NCBI GenBank assembly: GCA_018370615.1 | Contig: JAGZAC010000032.1 | Coordinates: 1 to 11,288 of the forward strand | Direction: 5' to 3' | Source: Clostridiales bacterium | GTDB taxonomy: Bacteria; Bacillota; Clostridia; Oscillospirales; CAG-272 | Length of the DNA stretch: 11,288 nt | Shown: piece after piece, positions 1 to 6,507 of the stretch | Layout of the letters: each line of letters starts with the position of its first letter | How positions within the stretch are numbered: position 1 is the first letter of the stretch | The notes under the pieces: model-generated | What the model saw: only the letters and a program-made list of their open reading frames with translations | Database searches by the model: none | What the model was told of the DNA's origin: nothing | Made by a program: the position numbers and the translations under genes

Positions 1-1517
1 TACATCGTAGGAGGTGTTGTAACTTCTTCACGAGTACCATGAATATGTTCACAAGGAGTTACAGTTACGGAACCATCTATCGCCAGGCAATCCACAATCT
101 GTTCATCCAAGTTAATAACTTCCTGAATATTTACAGTAACCGGAGTAACACCTTCTGCCAGAGCAGTAAACTTCAGGGTATACAGAACGCCTTCGGTATC
201 AGTCACGTTCTGCATTGCATCTTCTTCGATGAAGACAGTAATCACGCCATCAGCCTCACTGTACCCATCAGCGACGCTAAACAGACCGTCATCTACACCA
301 ATAAACTCAAGTGCAGTCTGATCGTATGTATATTCTGCACGGATTGCCCAGATGCCTTCTGTATTTCTACCGATACTAACAGGAACCTGCACTTCCTGGA
401 AACGCGGGCCGGACACTGCTGCAACTTCAACTTTCATCGTATCAGAAACTTCAATTGTTACAGTTCCGGGAACCATAGTAGCGGTCAGTTCTTCTTCTGC
501 ATAATTCAGAATCTCATAATATGTAGGAGTAATGGCATACTCGCCTGCTACCGAATCGGCACCTGCAACTGTAAAGGTTACATATGCAAGTGTTCCAGTC
601 GCCGTTACATCTGCATCAGCGCCAGATTCAAAGTACAGCATAATATTACCGTCTTGATCTACACTGGAAAGGAAATAGTTCGGGTCAGTAAACACATCAC
701 CTGCGGTGATCTCTTTTACAGTAAATACAGATGCGTCATACTCCAAGCTCAGTCTAGCGATAAAAATGCCGGAATTGACATCCAAGTTTACAGGAACTGT
801 CACCTCACCACCAGTCTTACCGGTAGCAGCACCTACAGACACGGTTGCTTCTGCCTCGGGGGGAGTAGGTATTTCTGCTATTGTAACAGAACCGTTCTCC
901 AAAGCGAAATCAACATCCACCAATGGACTCAGGGAAGTGATCAAAGCAGTTTCAGTTGCGAGACCGATTTCATATGTAGCAGTCTCTGCATCGGAAGCAA
1001 TGTCAAAGCTGAGTGTGCCCAGCAAGCCATTATAAAATTCCGCTTCCTCCATATCACGGTCCAAAAGCAGCTTTACAAAGCGATAGCCGTTGTCCGCAGA
1101 GCCTGCAGCAACCTCTACGCCACAGGAAGCAAAAGCTTCTTTCGCATTAGGATAAGCATCTACCGCTTCCTGATTGAGTATAGACTCAGCTTCACTGTTT
1201 TCCCAAGCGCTCGTGGGAAAATGTTCTCCAGTCGTGAACCCGGTATACGTCAGAGTAGCGGGATAATAAACATACAATTCAAACCCCATAATATCATTGG
1301 GATTAATCTCAGCAGTGTTACCGCCCCAGTAAAGGCCCACATCTGCCTGTGTTTCTCCTTCATACACAGAAATTTCGTCCATGTAGAGGGTAAACGTGTC
1401 ATAATTAAGCGTTTCGTCGCCCCCGGTCAAGTCGTCAGTAGCAATGACAAGGAAAGCCGGCGTAAGGCTTGTCAGCATCAATGCCACTATCACAAAAACC
1501 GATAATAGCTTTTTCAT
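1..1517 (-). CDS. Secreted multi-cohesin-domain protein (C-terminus cut by window edge)
   Basis: The reading frame from ATG at 1517 stays open for 505 codons to the window edge, where the next codon begins TA (Tyr or stop). Residues 1-26 (MKKLLSVFVIVALMLTSLTP...) form a signal peptide with a Lys-Lys start and hydrophobic core, probably cleaved near AFLVIA/TDD, so the protein is exported. Three beta-sandwich modules follow, at about residues 43-213, 222-356 and 362-486. Modules 2 and 3 show the cohesin pattern: a G-EV-VPV strand, a YD- or YDQ-containing strand, a GNI or GVI strand and a closing G-L---F-V strand. A Pro/Glu linker (EIPTPPEAEA) separates modules 1 and 2. After module 3 comes CEHIHGTREEVTTPPTM, resembling the start of Cys/His tail repeats seen in Firmicutes surface proteins. 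Cohesins classically bind dockerins of cellulosomal proteins, but also occur in non-cellulosomal surface proteins. AGGAGGT lies 6 bases upstream of the ATG and a consensus promoter lies further up. Partner and anchoring are unknown. Confidence 0.82.
   Translation of the reverse strand, partial: MKKLLSVFVIVALMLTSLTPAFLVIATDDLTGGDETLNYDTFTLYMDEISVYEGETQADVGLYWGGNTAEINPNDIMGFELYVYYPATLTYTGFTTGEHFPTSAWENSEAESILNQEAVDAYPNAKEAFASCGVEVAAGSADNGYRFVKLLLDRDMEEAEFYNGLLGTLSFDIASDAETATYEIGLATETALITSLSPLVDVDFALENGSVTIAEIPTPPEAEATVSVGAATGKTGGEVTVPVNLDVNSGIFIARLSLEYDASVFTVKEITAGDVFTDPNYFLSSVDQDGNIMLYFESGADADVTATGTLAYVTFTVAGADSVAGEYAITPTYYEILNYAEEELTATMVPGTVTIEVSDTMKVEVAAVSGPRFQEVQVPVSIGRNTEGIWAIRAEYTYDQTALEFIGVDDGLFSVADGYSEADGVITVFIEEDAMQNVTDTEGVLYTLKFTALAEGVTPVTVNIQEVINLDEQIVDCLAIDGSVTVTPCEHIHGTREEVTTPPTM
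60..434 (-). other. Cohesin-like module 3 (residues ~362-486)
   Basis: This module repeats the plan of module 2 with diverged sequence: FQEVQVPVSIGRNTEGIWAI, then AEYTYDQTALEFIGV, EADGVITVFIEED, TEGVLYTLKFTALAEG and a final IDGSVTV strand. It is about 125 residues long. The divergence from module 2 argues against recent duplication and suggests distinct binding roles, which is inference. Confidence 0.68.
450..854 (-). other. Cohesin-like module 2 (residues ~222-356)
   Basis: This is the best match to the cohesin pattern. It contains TGGEVTVPVNLD at the start, then IARLSLEYDASVFTVKEI, DQDGNIMLYFESG and TGTLAYVTFTVAG, ending with VPGTVTIEV. The length of about 135 residues and the strand order fit a cohesin fold. 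The dockerin-binding type cannot be told from the sequence alone. Confidence 0.72.
879..1391 (-). other. Cohesin-like module 1 (residues ~43-213)
   Basis: This is the most divergent of the three modules. It opens with a strand-rich stretch (FTLYMDEISVYEGETQADVG), continues through GFELYVYYPATLTYTGF, which resembles the 'yD-xx-l' strand of cohesins, and closes with GLLGTLSFDIAS. Between these lies an Ala/Glu/Asn-rich probable helical insertion at about residues 104-140. The assignment is by pattern only; a structure-based search could place it in another beta-sandwich family. Confidence 0.5.
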
Positions 1518-1523
1518 GGGCTA

Positions 1524-1530
1524 ACCTCCT
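1524..1530 (-). promoter_or_regulatory. Ribosome binding site of the cohesin protein gene
   Basis: AGGAGGT on the minus strand, 6 bases before the ATG at 1517. It is a full-length Shine-Dalgarno match and fixes the start directly before the signal peptide. Confidence 0.85.
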
Positions 1531-1547
1531 AAAATATTGGTACCTTC

Positions 1548-1576
1548 ATTATACTTTTTCTGTACAGTATTGTCAA
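1548..1576 (-). promoter_or_regulatory. Consensus sigma-A promoter for the cohesin protein gene
   Basis: On the minus strand, TTGACA (1576-1571) and TATAAT (1553-1548) are separated by exactly 17 bases, a perfect match to the vegetative consensus. The expected start of transcription near 1541 gives a leader of about 24 bases containing the AGGAGGT site. An 8-base palindrome, CTGTACAG (1560-1567), lies in the spacer. Confidence 0.88.
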
Positions 1577-1815
1577 GAGATTCATAGAAATTTCATAAAA
1601 AATTGTACGTATTATTTTAAAAAAATTAACAATACGGATAGTTTTAACAGATAAATACAATAAATTTTTTTATTTTTTACATCAAATACAATTTGAGAAA
1701 TAAACTACCATTCAAGCACATCTAAAAAACACATAAGCTTTACGTATTCACTACATTTAATATACAATGCTGATACACATGCACGATCCTACAGGACAGG
1801 TTTCATTTCTGTCTA
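1577..1815. other. AT-rich intergenic region between divergent promoters
   Basis: This stretch lies between the two outward-facing promoters and has no credible coding frame; short open frames here have no ribosome binding site or family-like sequence. It is visibly richer in A and T than its surroundings. The only structure I noticed is a 9-base imperfect inverted repeat (1608-1616 with 1628-1636, one mismatch, 11-base loop), which could arise by chance in such sequence. I see no RNA gene or riboswitch. Confidence 0.6.
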
Positions 1816-1844
1816 TTGACAAAACCACCCTTACAAGATACAAT
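1816..1844 (+). promoter_or_regulatory. Sigma-A promoter for the glycosyltransferase gene
   Basis: TTGACA (1816-1821) and TACAAT (1839-1844) are spaced by 17 bases, one mismatch from consensus overall. Transcription would start near 1851, giving a leader of about 28 bases to the ATG at 1879. This leaves almost no leader for a TTG start at 1855, which supports the later start. Confidence 0.85.
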
Positions 1845-1866
1845 AAAGTAAAATTTGGAGCGCCAT

Positions 1867-1872
1867 AAGGAG
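1867..1872 (+). promoter_or_regulatory. Ribosome binding site deciding the glycosyltransferase start
   Basis: AAGGAG is followed by a 6-base spacer and the ATG at 1879. It lies inside the longer frame that opens with TTG at 1855, so the TTG is unlikely to be used. Confidence 0.82.
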
Positions 1873-1878
1873 AGTCCT

Positions 1879-2856
1879 ATGCAAAGCGAGCAGATCAGCA
1901 TCATTATTCCCATGTACAACGCAGAAAAGCAGATTCAAAAATGTATAGACAGCTTGCTTGGACAAACCTATGGGAATTTTGAAATAATTATTGTAAACGA
2001 CGGGTCAAAAGATAAAAGCCTTGACGTATGCAAAGAAGCCTATGGCGGCGATAGCCGTGTTAATATCATCGACAAGCCCAACGGCGGAGTATCTGACGCT
2101 AGAAACGCAGGAATGCGTGCTGCATCTGGGGAATATGTCACCTTTGTAGATGCAGACGACTGGGTAGATTCCACGTATCTCTCCTGCTTACACGACAATT
2201 TGGTTCAAAACAATGTGGATATCTGTACACTGGATTATAAGATAGTTGCAAGTGATCCGGCAAGAACCATCAAAAACAACACAGACAAAAAGGAAGTGCT
2301 TTCGTCCCATACCGCTTTGGAGCGTTTCTTTGATGCAAAGATTCCCACCTTTGCATGCGCAAAACTATATCGGCGAGAGGTTATTGAGGGGCTAGAGTTC
2401 CCCCTGGGCATCAAAATCGGAGAAGACGCTTTGTTTGTATACCATGCGCTGCAGCGTGCAAATACAGTCTGCATTCTGCCGGATCGGCTATACAATTACT
2501 GGCTGGACAACACCGGAAGCGCCACAAATAATTTTTTTAGAAGATATGACTATAACACACCGCATTTTGCAACTCTGATCCTAAACGATTTGAAAGAAAC
2601 AACGCCTGACCTGTTGCGGAAGGCCAGCAATTTTTTATTGTCTCCAGTAGTGCGATCCTTTTTTGGATATATAGCCAATAAAAAGGACTCCCTGCCATAT
2701 TTCAAGGATCTGTATAAAACACTGCAGACAATATTTTGTCATGCCGACCACACGAAAAGTTATTACAAATATAAACTGTTTTTTGCATTGTATAAATCCT
2801 ATATTTTTCGGCCGGTCTGCCGTTTGCGCGCAGCTCAGGCAATTAAAAGGTTATAA
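1879..2856 (+). CDS. Family 2 glycosyltransferase
   Basis: A 325-residue GT-A fold enzyme of the GT2 family, which transfers a sugar from a nucleotide-sugar donor to a glycan, lipid or protein acceptor. The N-terminus has the classic ISIIIPMYNAEKQI strand and CIDSLLGQTYGNFEIIIVND, with N40-D41-G42 contacting the nucleotide. NGGVSDARNAG follows at about 68-78. The metal-binding D91-A-D93-D94 sits in FVDADDW, and the acceptor-side G-E182-D183 in IGEDALF is the usual catalytic-base position. The last ~80 residues are aromatic and basic (YYKYKLFFALYKSYIF) without a clear membrane span, suggesting at most peripheral membrane contact. The ATG at 1879 is chosen over TTG at 1855 because of the ribosome binding site and promoter. 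Its own promoter and terminator make it a single-gene unit. The relatives it resembles act in capsule, exopolysaccharide or teichoic acid decoration; the actual sugar and acceptor are unknown. Confidence 0.92.
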   Translation: MQSEQISIIIPMYNAEKQIQKCIDSLLGQTYGNFEIIIVNDGSKDKSLDVCKEAYGGDSRVNIIDKPNGGVSDARNAGMRAASGEYVTFVDADDWVDSTYLSCLHDNLVQNNVDICTLDYKIVASDPARTIKNNTDKKEVLSSHTALERFFDAKIPTFACAKLYRREVIEGLEFPLGIKIGEDALFVYHALQRANTVCILPDRLYNYWLDNTGSATNNFFRRYDYNTPHFATLILNDLKETTPDLLRKASNFLLSPVVRSFFGYIANKKDSLPYFKDLYKTLQTIFCHADHTKSYYKYKLFFALYKSYIFRPVCRLRAAQAIKRL

Positions 2857-2886
2857 AAGGAAGCAGCGAGCGCTGCTTCCTTTTTT
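2855..2886. terminator. Bidirectional intrinsic terminator between convergent genes
   Basis: A perfect 13-base-pair stem (2855-2867 with 2872-2884) carries a GAGC loop. On the plus strand it ends in a run of six T (2881-2886); on the minus strand the A-run at its base reads as TTTT. It therefore terminates both the glycosyltransferase and the his operon. The stop codons of the two genes abut or enter the stem, so it fills the entire 28-base gap. Confidence 0.92.
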
Positions 2887-3703
2887 ACAATACAATATCC
2901 ACAAACGTACCATCACGCAGGATTTTCCCGTACCGAAAACCGCATTCTTTTGCAAGCTCCGCTGCCTGGTCGAAAGCCCAGTCCAAGCCCTCGACACGAT
3001 GGCAGTCGCTGGTCAGAATCACTTCCCCGCCCAGATGATGCAGATGACGCAAAAGAAACGCCTCCGGATACGGAACAGAGCGTCCCGCCCGCAGCATAGC
3101 TCCAGTGTTAATTTCAAATAATGGACAAGCTTTCGCCACCTGCTCCAGCGCTTCCAGTGCCGCCACCCGATAACGGGAGTCCGACGTATCAAAAAAGCGA
3201 TTTCCCTCGTTGAATTTTGTGATAAGGTCAAAATGGCCCACAATATCGCACTTCGTTACCGCCGCAACTTCCCTGATTTGCCGATAATATGCCTGTGCAT
3301 ACCTGAAATAATCCCCTCCGAAATACCGATCCACTAGAGCGGTCGTTACCTCAGGAGAATCGTCTACCGCCCCATACGTACCGTCTGCACACCGAAGATA
3401 GTGGGTACTGCCGATGATATAATCGTAGGGAAATTCCGTCGGATCCGAAAACAAATCCTGCTCAATTCCCAGATATACCTGAATGGTTCCGCGATACTTT
3501 TCCCGCAGGAACAAAATCTCTTTTTGATAGGAAACTGTCCCCTCCCGGGACATGCAGTATGCCGTGTCACAACTCGTAAACGCATGACCGGAAAATCCAA
3601 TGGATTCCCAACCCAGTTCCACGGCCCGCAAAATCAGTTCCTCAGCCGTATTTTTTCCGTCGCAGTAGGTGGTATGGGTATGCAGATTGGATAGAGCTGT
3701 CAT
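2885..3703 (-). CDS. hisJ: Histidinol-phosphatase, PHP family (HisJ/HisK type)
   Basis: A 272-residue PHP-family phosphoesterase that hydrolyses L-histidinol phosphate to histidinol, the penultimate intermediate. PHP metal ligands are visible: H8 and H10 in NLHTHTTYCDG, H40 in GFSGHAF, E81 in LGIEQD, H101 in IIGSTHYL, H157 in IVGHFDLITKFNE, and D233/H235 in LTSDCHR. The set matches the trinuclear metal site of PHP enzymes. The gene is the last of the operon; its ATG overlaps the hisIE stop as ATGA, implying translational coupling, with AGGAG 11 bases upstream inside hisIE. Its position in a his operon whose HisB has only the dehydratase domain makes the histidinol-phosphatase role the natural reading. 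The symbol follows Bacillus subtilis hisJ; Lactococcus calls it hisK. Confidence 0.93.
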   Translation of the reverse strand: MTALSNLHTHTTYCDGKNTAEELILRAVELGWESIGFSGHAFTSCDTAYCMSREGTVSYQKEILFLREKYRGTIQVYLGIEQDLFSDPTEFPYDYIIGSTHYLRCADGTYGAVDDSPEVTTALVDRYFGGDYFRYAQAYYRQIREVAAVTKCDIVGHFDLITKFNEGNRFFDTSDSRYRVAALEALEQVAKACPLFEINTGAMLRAGRSVPYPEAFLLRHLHHLGGEVILTSDCHRVEGLDWAFDQAAELAKECGFRYGKILRDGTFVDIVL

Positions 3704-4347
3704 TTCGTCATCTTCTCCTGCTTCACCTTGTGATCGATCACATGACGAGAAGCCAATTCCTTATAAATATCGTCTATGGAAATCCCCATTTGTACCATCA
3801 GCACCAGAACGTGGTAGGTGAGGTCTGAAATCTCATAAATCGTTTCCGCCTTATCATCCGCCTTGCCTGCGATAATGACTTCTGTAGACTCTTCCCCCAC
3901 CTTTTTCAATATTTTATCAATGCCCTTTTCAAAAAGATAGGTGGTATAGGAGCCCTCTTTCTTTTCCGTTTTCCTGCCTTCGATAAGCTGCATCAGCCCT
4001 TCCAAGGAAAAGGGCTCCTCTCCCGCATATACCGTGTTAAAGAAGCAGGACTTTGCACCGGTGTGGCACGCAGGGCCCGCAGGCTGCACGTATACTGTCA
4101 ACGCATCACAGTCACAGTCTGTATCGATGCGCACGATATGCTGCACATTTCCGGAGGTTTCTCCCTTTCTCCAAAGCTTTTGCCTGGAACGGGACCAAAA
4201 GCAGGTGCGCCCCTCTTCCAGACTGATTTCCAGACTTTCCCGATTCATATAGGCCACAGTCAAAACCTTCTTCGTTCTGCTGTCAATCACTACAGCAGGG
4301 ATCAAACCCTTTTCGTCAAATTTCAAATCTTCTATATTTACATCCAT
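3700..4347 (-). CDS. hisIE: Bifunctional phosphoribosyl-AMP cyclohydrolase / phosphoribosyl-ATP pyrophosphatase
   Basis: A 215-residue fusion carrying steps 2 and 3 of histidine synthesis. The N-terminal HisI domain (about 1-110) has AYMNRESLE, GRTCFWSRSRQKLWRKGETSG, the metal-binding D77-C-D-C-D81 and the zinc ligands C94 and C101 in CHTGAKSCF; it opens the adenine ring of PR-AMP. The HisE domain (about 130-215) has EKGIDKILKKVGEESTEVII and YEISDLTYHVLVLM, the acidic helices of the all-alpha pyrophosphatase that converts PR-ATP to PR-AMP. The start at 4347 lies 9 bases from a perfect AGGAGG (4357-4362). Two closer out-of-frame ATGs sit between them. It follows hisF after 24 bases. Confidence 0.96.
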   Translation of the reverse strand: MDVNIEDLKFDEKGLIPAVVIDSRTKKVLTVAYMNRESLEISLEEGRTCFWSRSRQKLWRKGETSGNVQHIVRIDTDCDCDALTVYVQPAGPACHTGAKSCFFNTVYAGEEPFSLEGLMQLIEGRKTEKKEGSYTTYLFEKGIDKILKKVGEESTEVIIAGKADDKAETIYEISDLTYHVLVLMVQMGISIDDIYKELASRHVIDHKVKQEKMTK

Positions 4348-4356
4348 TGCATCATA

Positions 4357-4362
4357 CCTCCT
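4357..4362 (-). promoter_or_regulatory. Ribosome binding site of hisIE
   Basis: A perfect AGGAGG in the 24-base hisF-hisIE gap. It is 9 bases from the hisIE ATG but only 1 and 4 bases from two earlier ATGs in another frame, which start a five-codon frame ending at 4338 across the hisIE start. Confidence 0.8.
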
Positions 4363-4371
4363 ATTTTTCCG

Positions 4372-5130
4372 TCACAGGCGGACATTGATCCCTTCCCCCT
4401 GCAGCTTCTTTTTCAAGTCTCCAATAGCCACCTCTCCGAAATGAAAGATAGAAGCGGCCAATCCGGCGTCCACCTTGGGTACCCGGGTAAACAGCTCTGT
4501 GAAATCCTCCATGCAGCCGGCGCCGCCGGAAGCAATCACTGGCACGTCCACAATATCACAAACTGCCGACAGCATCTCTAAATCAAATCCGCCCTTTACG
4601 CCGTCTGTATCGATGCTGTTGAGGACAATCTCCCCGGCACCGTTCTTCACACCGCTGCGAATCCACTCCAAGGCGTCGATGCCGGTGTTCTCTCGGCCGC
4701 CTTTTGCAAAGACAGTAAACCGGCCGTCCACACGGCGTACATCTACAGAGAGCACTACGCACTGATCCCCATATTTTTTTGCAGCTGCGGGAATGAGGCC
4801 GGGATCCCGAATAGCCCCGGAATTGACGCTCACCTTATCCGCGCCGCACTTGAGCACCCGGTCAAAATCCTCCACCGTGTTGATGCCGCCGCCTACTGTA
4901 AGGGGGATAAAAATCTGACTGGCAACCTCCGCAAGTATATCTGTAAACAGCCGCCGTCCTTCAAAGGAAGCGGTAATATCGTAAAACACCAGCTCGTCCG
5001 CGCCGCTTTCACTGTAGTATTTTGCCAGGGTAACGGGAGAGGACACGTCATTTACATCCAAAAAATTGACGCCCTTCACTACCCGTCCGTCCCGCACATC
5101 CAAGCAGGGAATAATCCGTTTTGTTATCAT
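4372..5130 (-). CDS. hisF: Imidazole glycerol phosphate synthase, cyclase subunit
   Basis: A 252-residue (beta/alpha)8 barrel that takes ammonia from HisH and turns PRFAR into imidazole glycerol phosphate plus AICAR. Catalytic D11 is in IIPCLDVRDGRVVKG and D130 in VVLSVDVRR. Phosphate-binding loops are visible in LTVGGGI (78-83), SVNSGAIRDP and VIASGGAG (199-205). A longer frame opens with GTG at 5139, but that GTG overlaps the GGAG ribosome binding site (5139-5142). ATG at 5130, 8 bases downstream, gives the family-typical start MITKRIIPCLDV and length. It follows hisA after 15 bases. Confidence 0.97.
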   Translation of the reverse strand: MITKRIIPCLDVRDGRVVKGVNFLDVNDVSSPVTLAKYYSESGADELVFYDITASFEGRRLFTDILAEVASQIFIPLTVGGGINTVEDFDRVLKCGADKVSVNSGAIRDPGLIPAAAKKYGDQCVVLSVDVRRVDGRFTVFAKGGRENTGIDALEWIRSGVKNGAGEIVLNSIDTDGVKGGFDLEMLSAVCDIVDVPVIASGGAGCMEDFTELFTRVPKVDAGLAASIFHFGEVAIGDLKKKLQGEGINVRL

Positions 5131-5145
5131 TTCACTCACTCCAAA

Positions 5146-5868
5146 TCAAAGGGCGCCCCGGCAGGCAAGCACCGCCGCCGCCAGATCAATGGTCCCCGTA
5201 TACAGGGCCTTGCCCAAAATGGCACCATACAAATCCATATCCCTGAGTTTTTTCACATCTTCCAAAGTGGTAATTCCTCCGGAAGCAATCAAGCGCACCG
5301 GGTACTTTTCCGATAAATTTTTGTACATCTCCATGTTTGGACCGGCAAGCATTCCGTCTTTGGATATATCTGTACAGATTACAGTCTGCACGCCTGCCGC
5401 CGTCAGCCGCTGAAACAGCGCATCACAGGTAAGAGCGCTCTGCTCCTGCCAGCCGCGGATGGCCGCTATTCCATCACGTACGTCTACCCCTACTGCGATT
5501 TTCTCCCCGTAGGCCTGTACCATATCCTGCAAAAACTTTGGATCGGTGACTGCCGCTGTGCCGATAATCACCCGATGTACACCGGCATCCAAATATCGGC
5601 GTACAATCTCCGGGCTGCGGATTCCGCCGCCCACCTGTACCTTCAGACCGCTGGTAGTTACCAGCTTCTCTACCGTGTCCAGATTGGGAGTAGTGCCGTT
5701 TTTCGCTCCTTCCAAGTCCACCGTGTGCAGATACTCTGCTCCGGCACATCGAAATTCCACGCCAAGCTCTTCCGGGTGTTCGCTGTAAACGGTCATCTGC
5801 GCATAATCGCCCTTTACCAGACGTACCGCTTTCCCTTCATATAAGTCAATTGCCGGGAATAGATTCAT
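5146..5868 (-). CDS. hisA: ProFAR isomerase (phosphoribosylformimino-AICAR-phosphate isomerase)
   Basis: A 240-residue (beta/alpha)8 barrel homologous to HisF that performs the Amadori rearrangement of ProFAR to PRFAR. Catalytic D8 lies in FPAIDLYEGKAVRLVKGDY and D129 in VGVDVRDG; phosphate-binding loops are VQVGGGIRS (77-85) and LIASGGITT (193-201), with CTDISKDGMLAGPN in between. An upstream ATG at 5898 would add ten residues not typical of HisA. The start at 5868 has GAGGGG (5876-5881) at a 7-base spacing and begins MNLFPAIDLYEG as expected. The gene lies 19 bases after hisH, in the usual H-A-F order that keeps the synthase subunits and their substrate supplier together. Confidence 0.96.
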   Translation of the reverse strand: MNLFPAIDLYEGKAVRLVKGDYAQMTVYSEHPEELGVEFRCAGAEYLHTVDLEGAKNGTTPNLDTVEKLVTTSGLKVQVGGGIRSPEIVRRYLDAGVHRVIIGTAAVTDPKFLQDMVQAYGEKIAVGVDVRDGIAAIRGWQEQSALTCDALFQRLTAAGVQTVICTDISKDGMLAGPNMEMYKNLSEKYPVRLIASGGITTLEDVKKLRDMDLYGAILGKALYTGTIDLAAAVLACRGAL

Positions 5869-5887
5869 ACTTCTGCCCCTCATTCCG

Positions 5888-6505
5888 CTAAATTTCACAA
5901 AAAGCCTTTAATATTTTCAGCCCCACCGGTCCGCTTTTTTCCGGATGAAACTGCGTTCCAAACACATTTTCTTTTTCCGCAGATGCCGTAATAGATGCGC
6001 CGTATTCTGTCCAGGCGCTGATCCACGGGGTACACTTTGCCGCATAATAGGAATGGACAAAATATACGTGATCTCCCTCACGGATATTTTTATACAAAGG
6101 GCTGCGCGGCTTGTCTTCCGGAAAATGCAGTGCGTTCCATCCGATTTGCGGGATCTTATATTCTTCCGGCACAACGCCGCGCATAGGCACCACTTCGCCT
6201 GGAATCAGTCCCAATCCCGCATGTTCTCCATATTCCAGACTTTTGTCAAAAAGCAGCTGCATGCCAAGACATATGCCCAGGAGCGGCTTTCCTTTTGCCG
6301 CTTCCCGGCACACTACCCGGTCCAGTCCCACATCCTGCAGCTTCCTCGCCGCATCTCCAAAAGCCCCCACACCGGGAAGAACAATGCGCTCACATTCCCC
6401 GATCCGCTTTTCATCCCCGGTAACAATGGCCTCTTCTCCAATATAGGCAAATGAGGACCTTAGGGAAAAAAGATTGCCTACCCCGTAATCTATAATGGCG
6501 ATCAT
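5888..6505 (-). CDS. hisH: Imidazole glycerol phosphate synthase, glutamine amidotransferase subunit
   Basis: A 205-residue class I glutamine amidotransferase that releases ammonia from glutamine and channels it to HisF. The catalytic triad is visible: C79 in PLLGICLGMQLLF, and H187 and E189 in FGTQFHPEKSGPVG. The oxyanion-side PGVGAFGDA loop is at about 44-51. A longer frame from 6568 would start inside hisB with a non-family sequence; ATG at 6505 gives the standard MIAIIDYGVGNLFS start. AAAGGAG (6516-6522), inside the 3' end of hisB, lies 10 bases upstream. Only 2 bases separate the two genes, so the start probably depends on translation of hisB. Confidence 0.96.
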   Translation of the reverse strand: MIAIIDYGVGNLFSLRSSFAYIGEEAIVTGDEKRIGECERIVLPGVGAFGDAARKLQDVGLDRVVCREAAKGKPLLGICLGMQLLFDKSLEYGEHAGLGLIPGEVVPMRGVVPEEYKIPQIGWNALHFPEDKPRSPLYKNIREGDHVYFVHSYYAAKCTPWISAWTEYGASITASAEKENVFGTQFHPEKSGPVGLKILKAFCEI

Positions 6506-6507
6506 TG

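Noticed and set aside
39..1505. A 488-codon open frame on the plus strand
   Set aside because: It is exactly antisense, codon for codon, to the cohesin protein gene. Its translation is Cys/Ser/Arg/His-rich with no family pattern or ribosome binding site, whereas the minus-strand frame has a signal peptide, a perfect promoter and recognisable modules.
1608..1636. Imperfect inverted repeat in the divergent intergenic region
   Set aside because: Nine bases with one mismatch and an 11-base loop in very AT-rich sequence is close to chance expectation. It has no U-tract and no consistent position relative to either promoter.
2741..3121. Plus-strand frame running from the glycosyltransferase end through the terminator into hisJ
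   Set aside because: It crosses a strong terminator, overlaps two well-supported genes and has no ribosome binding site or family-like sequence.
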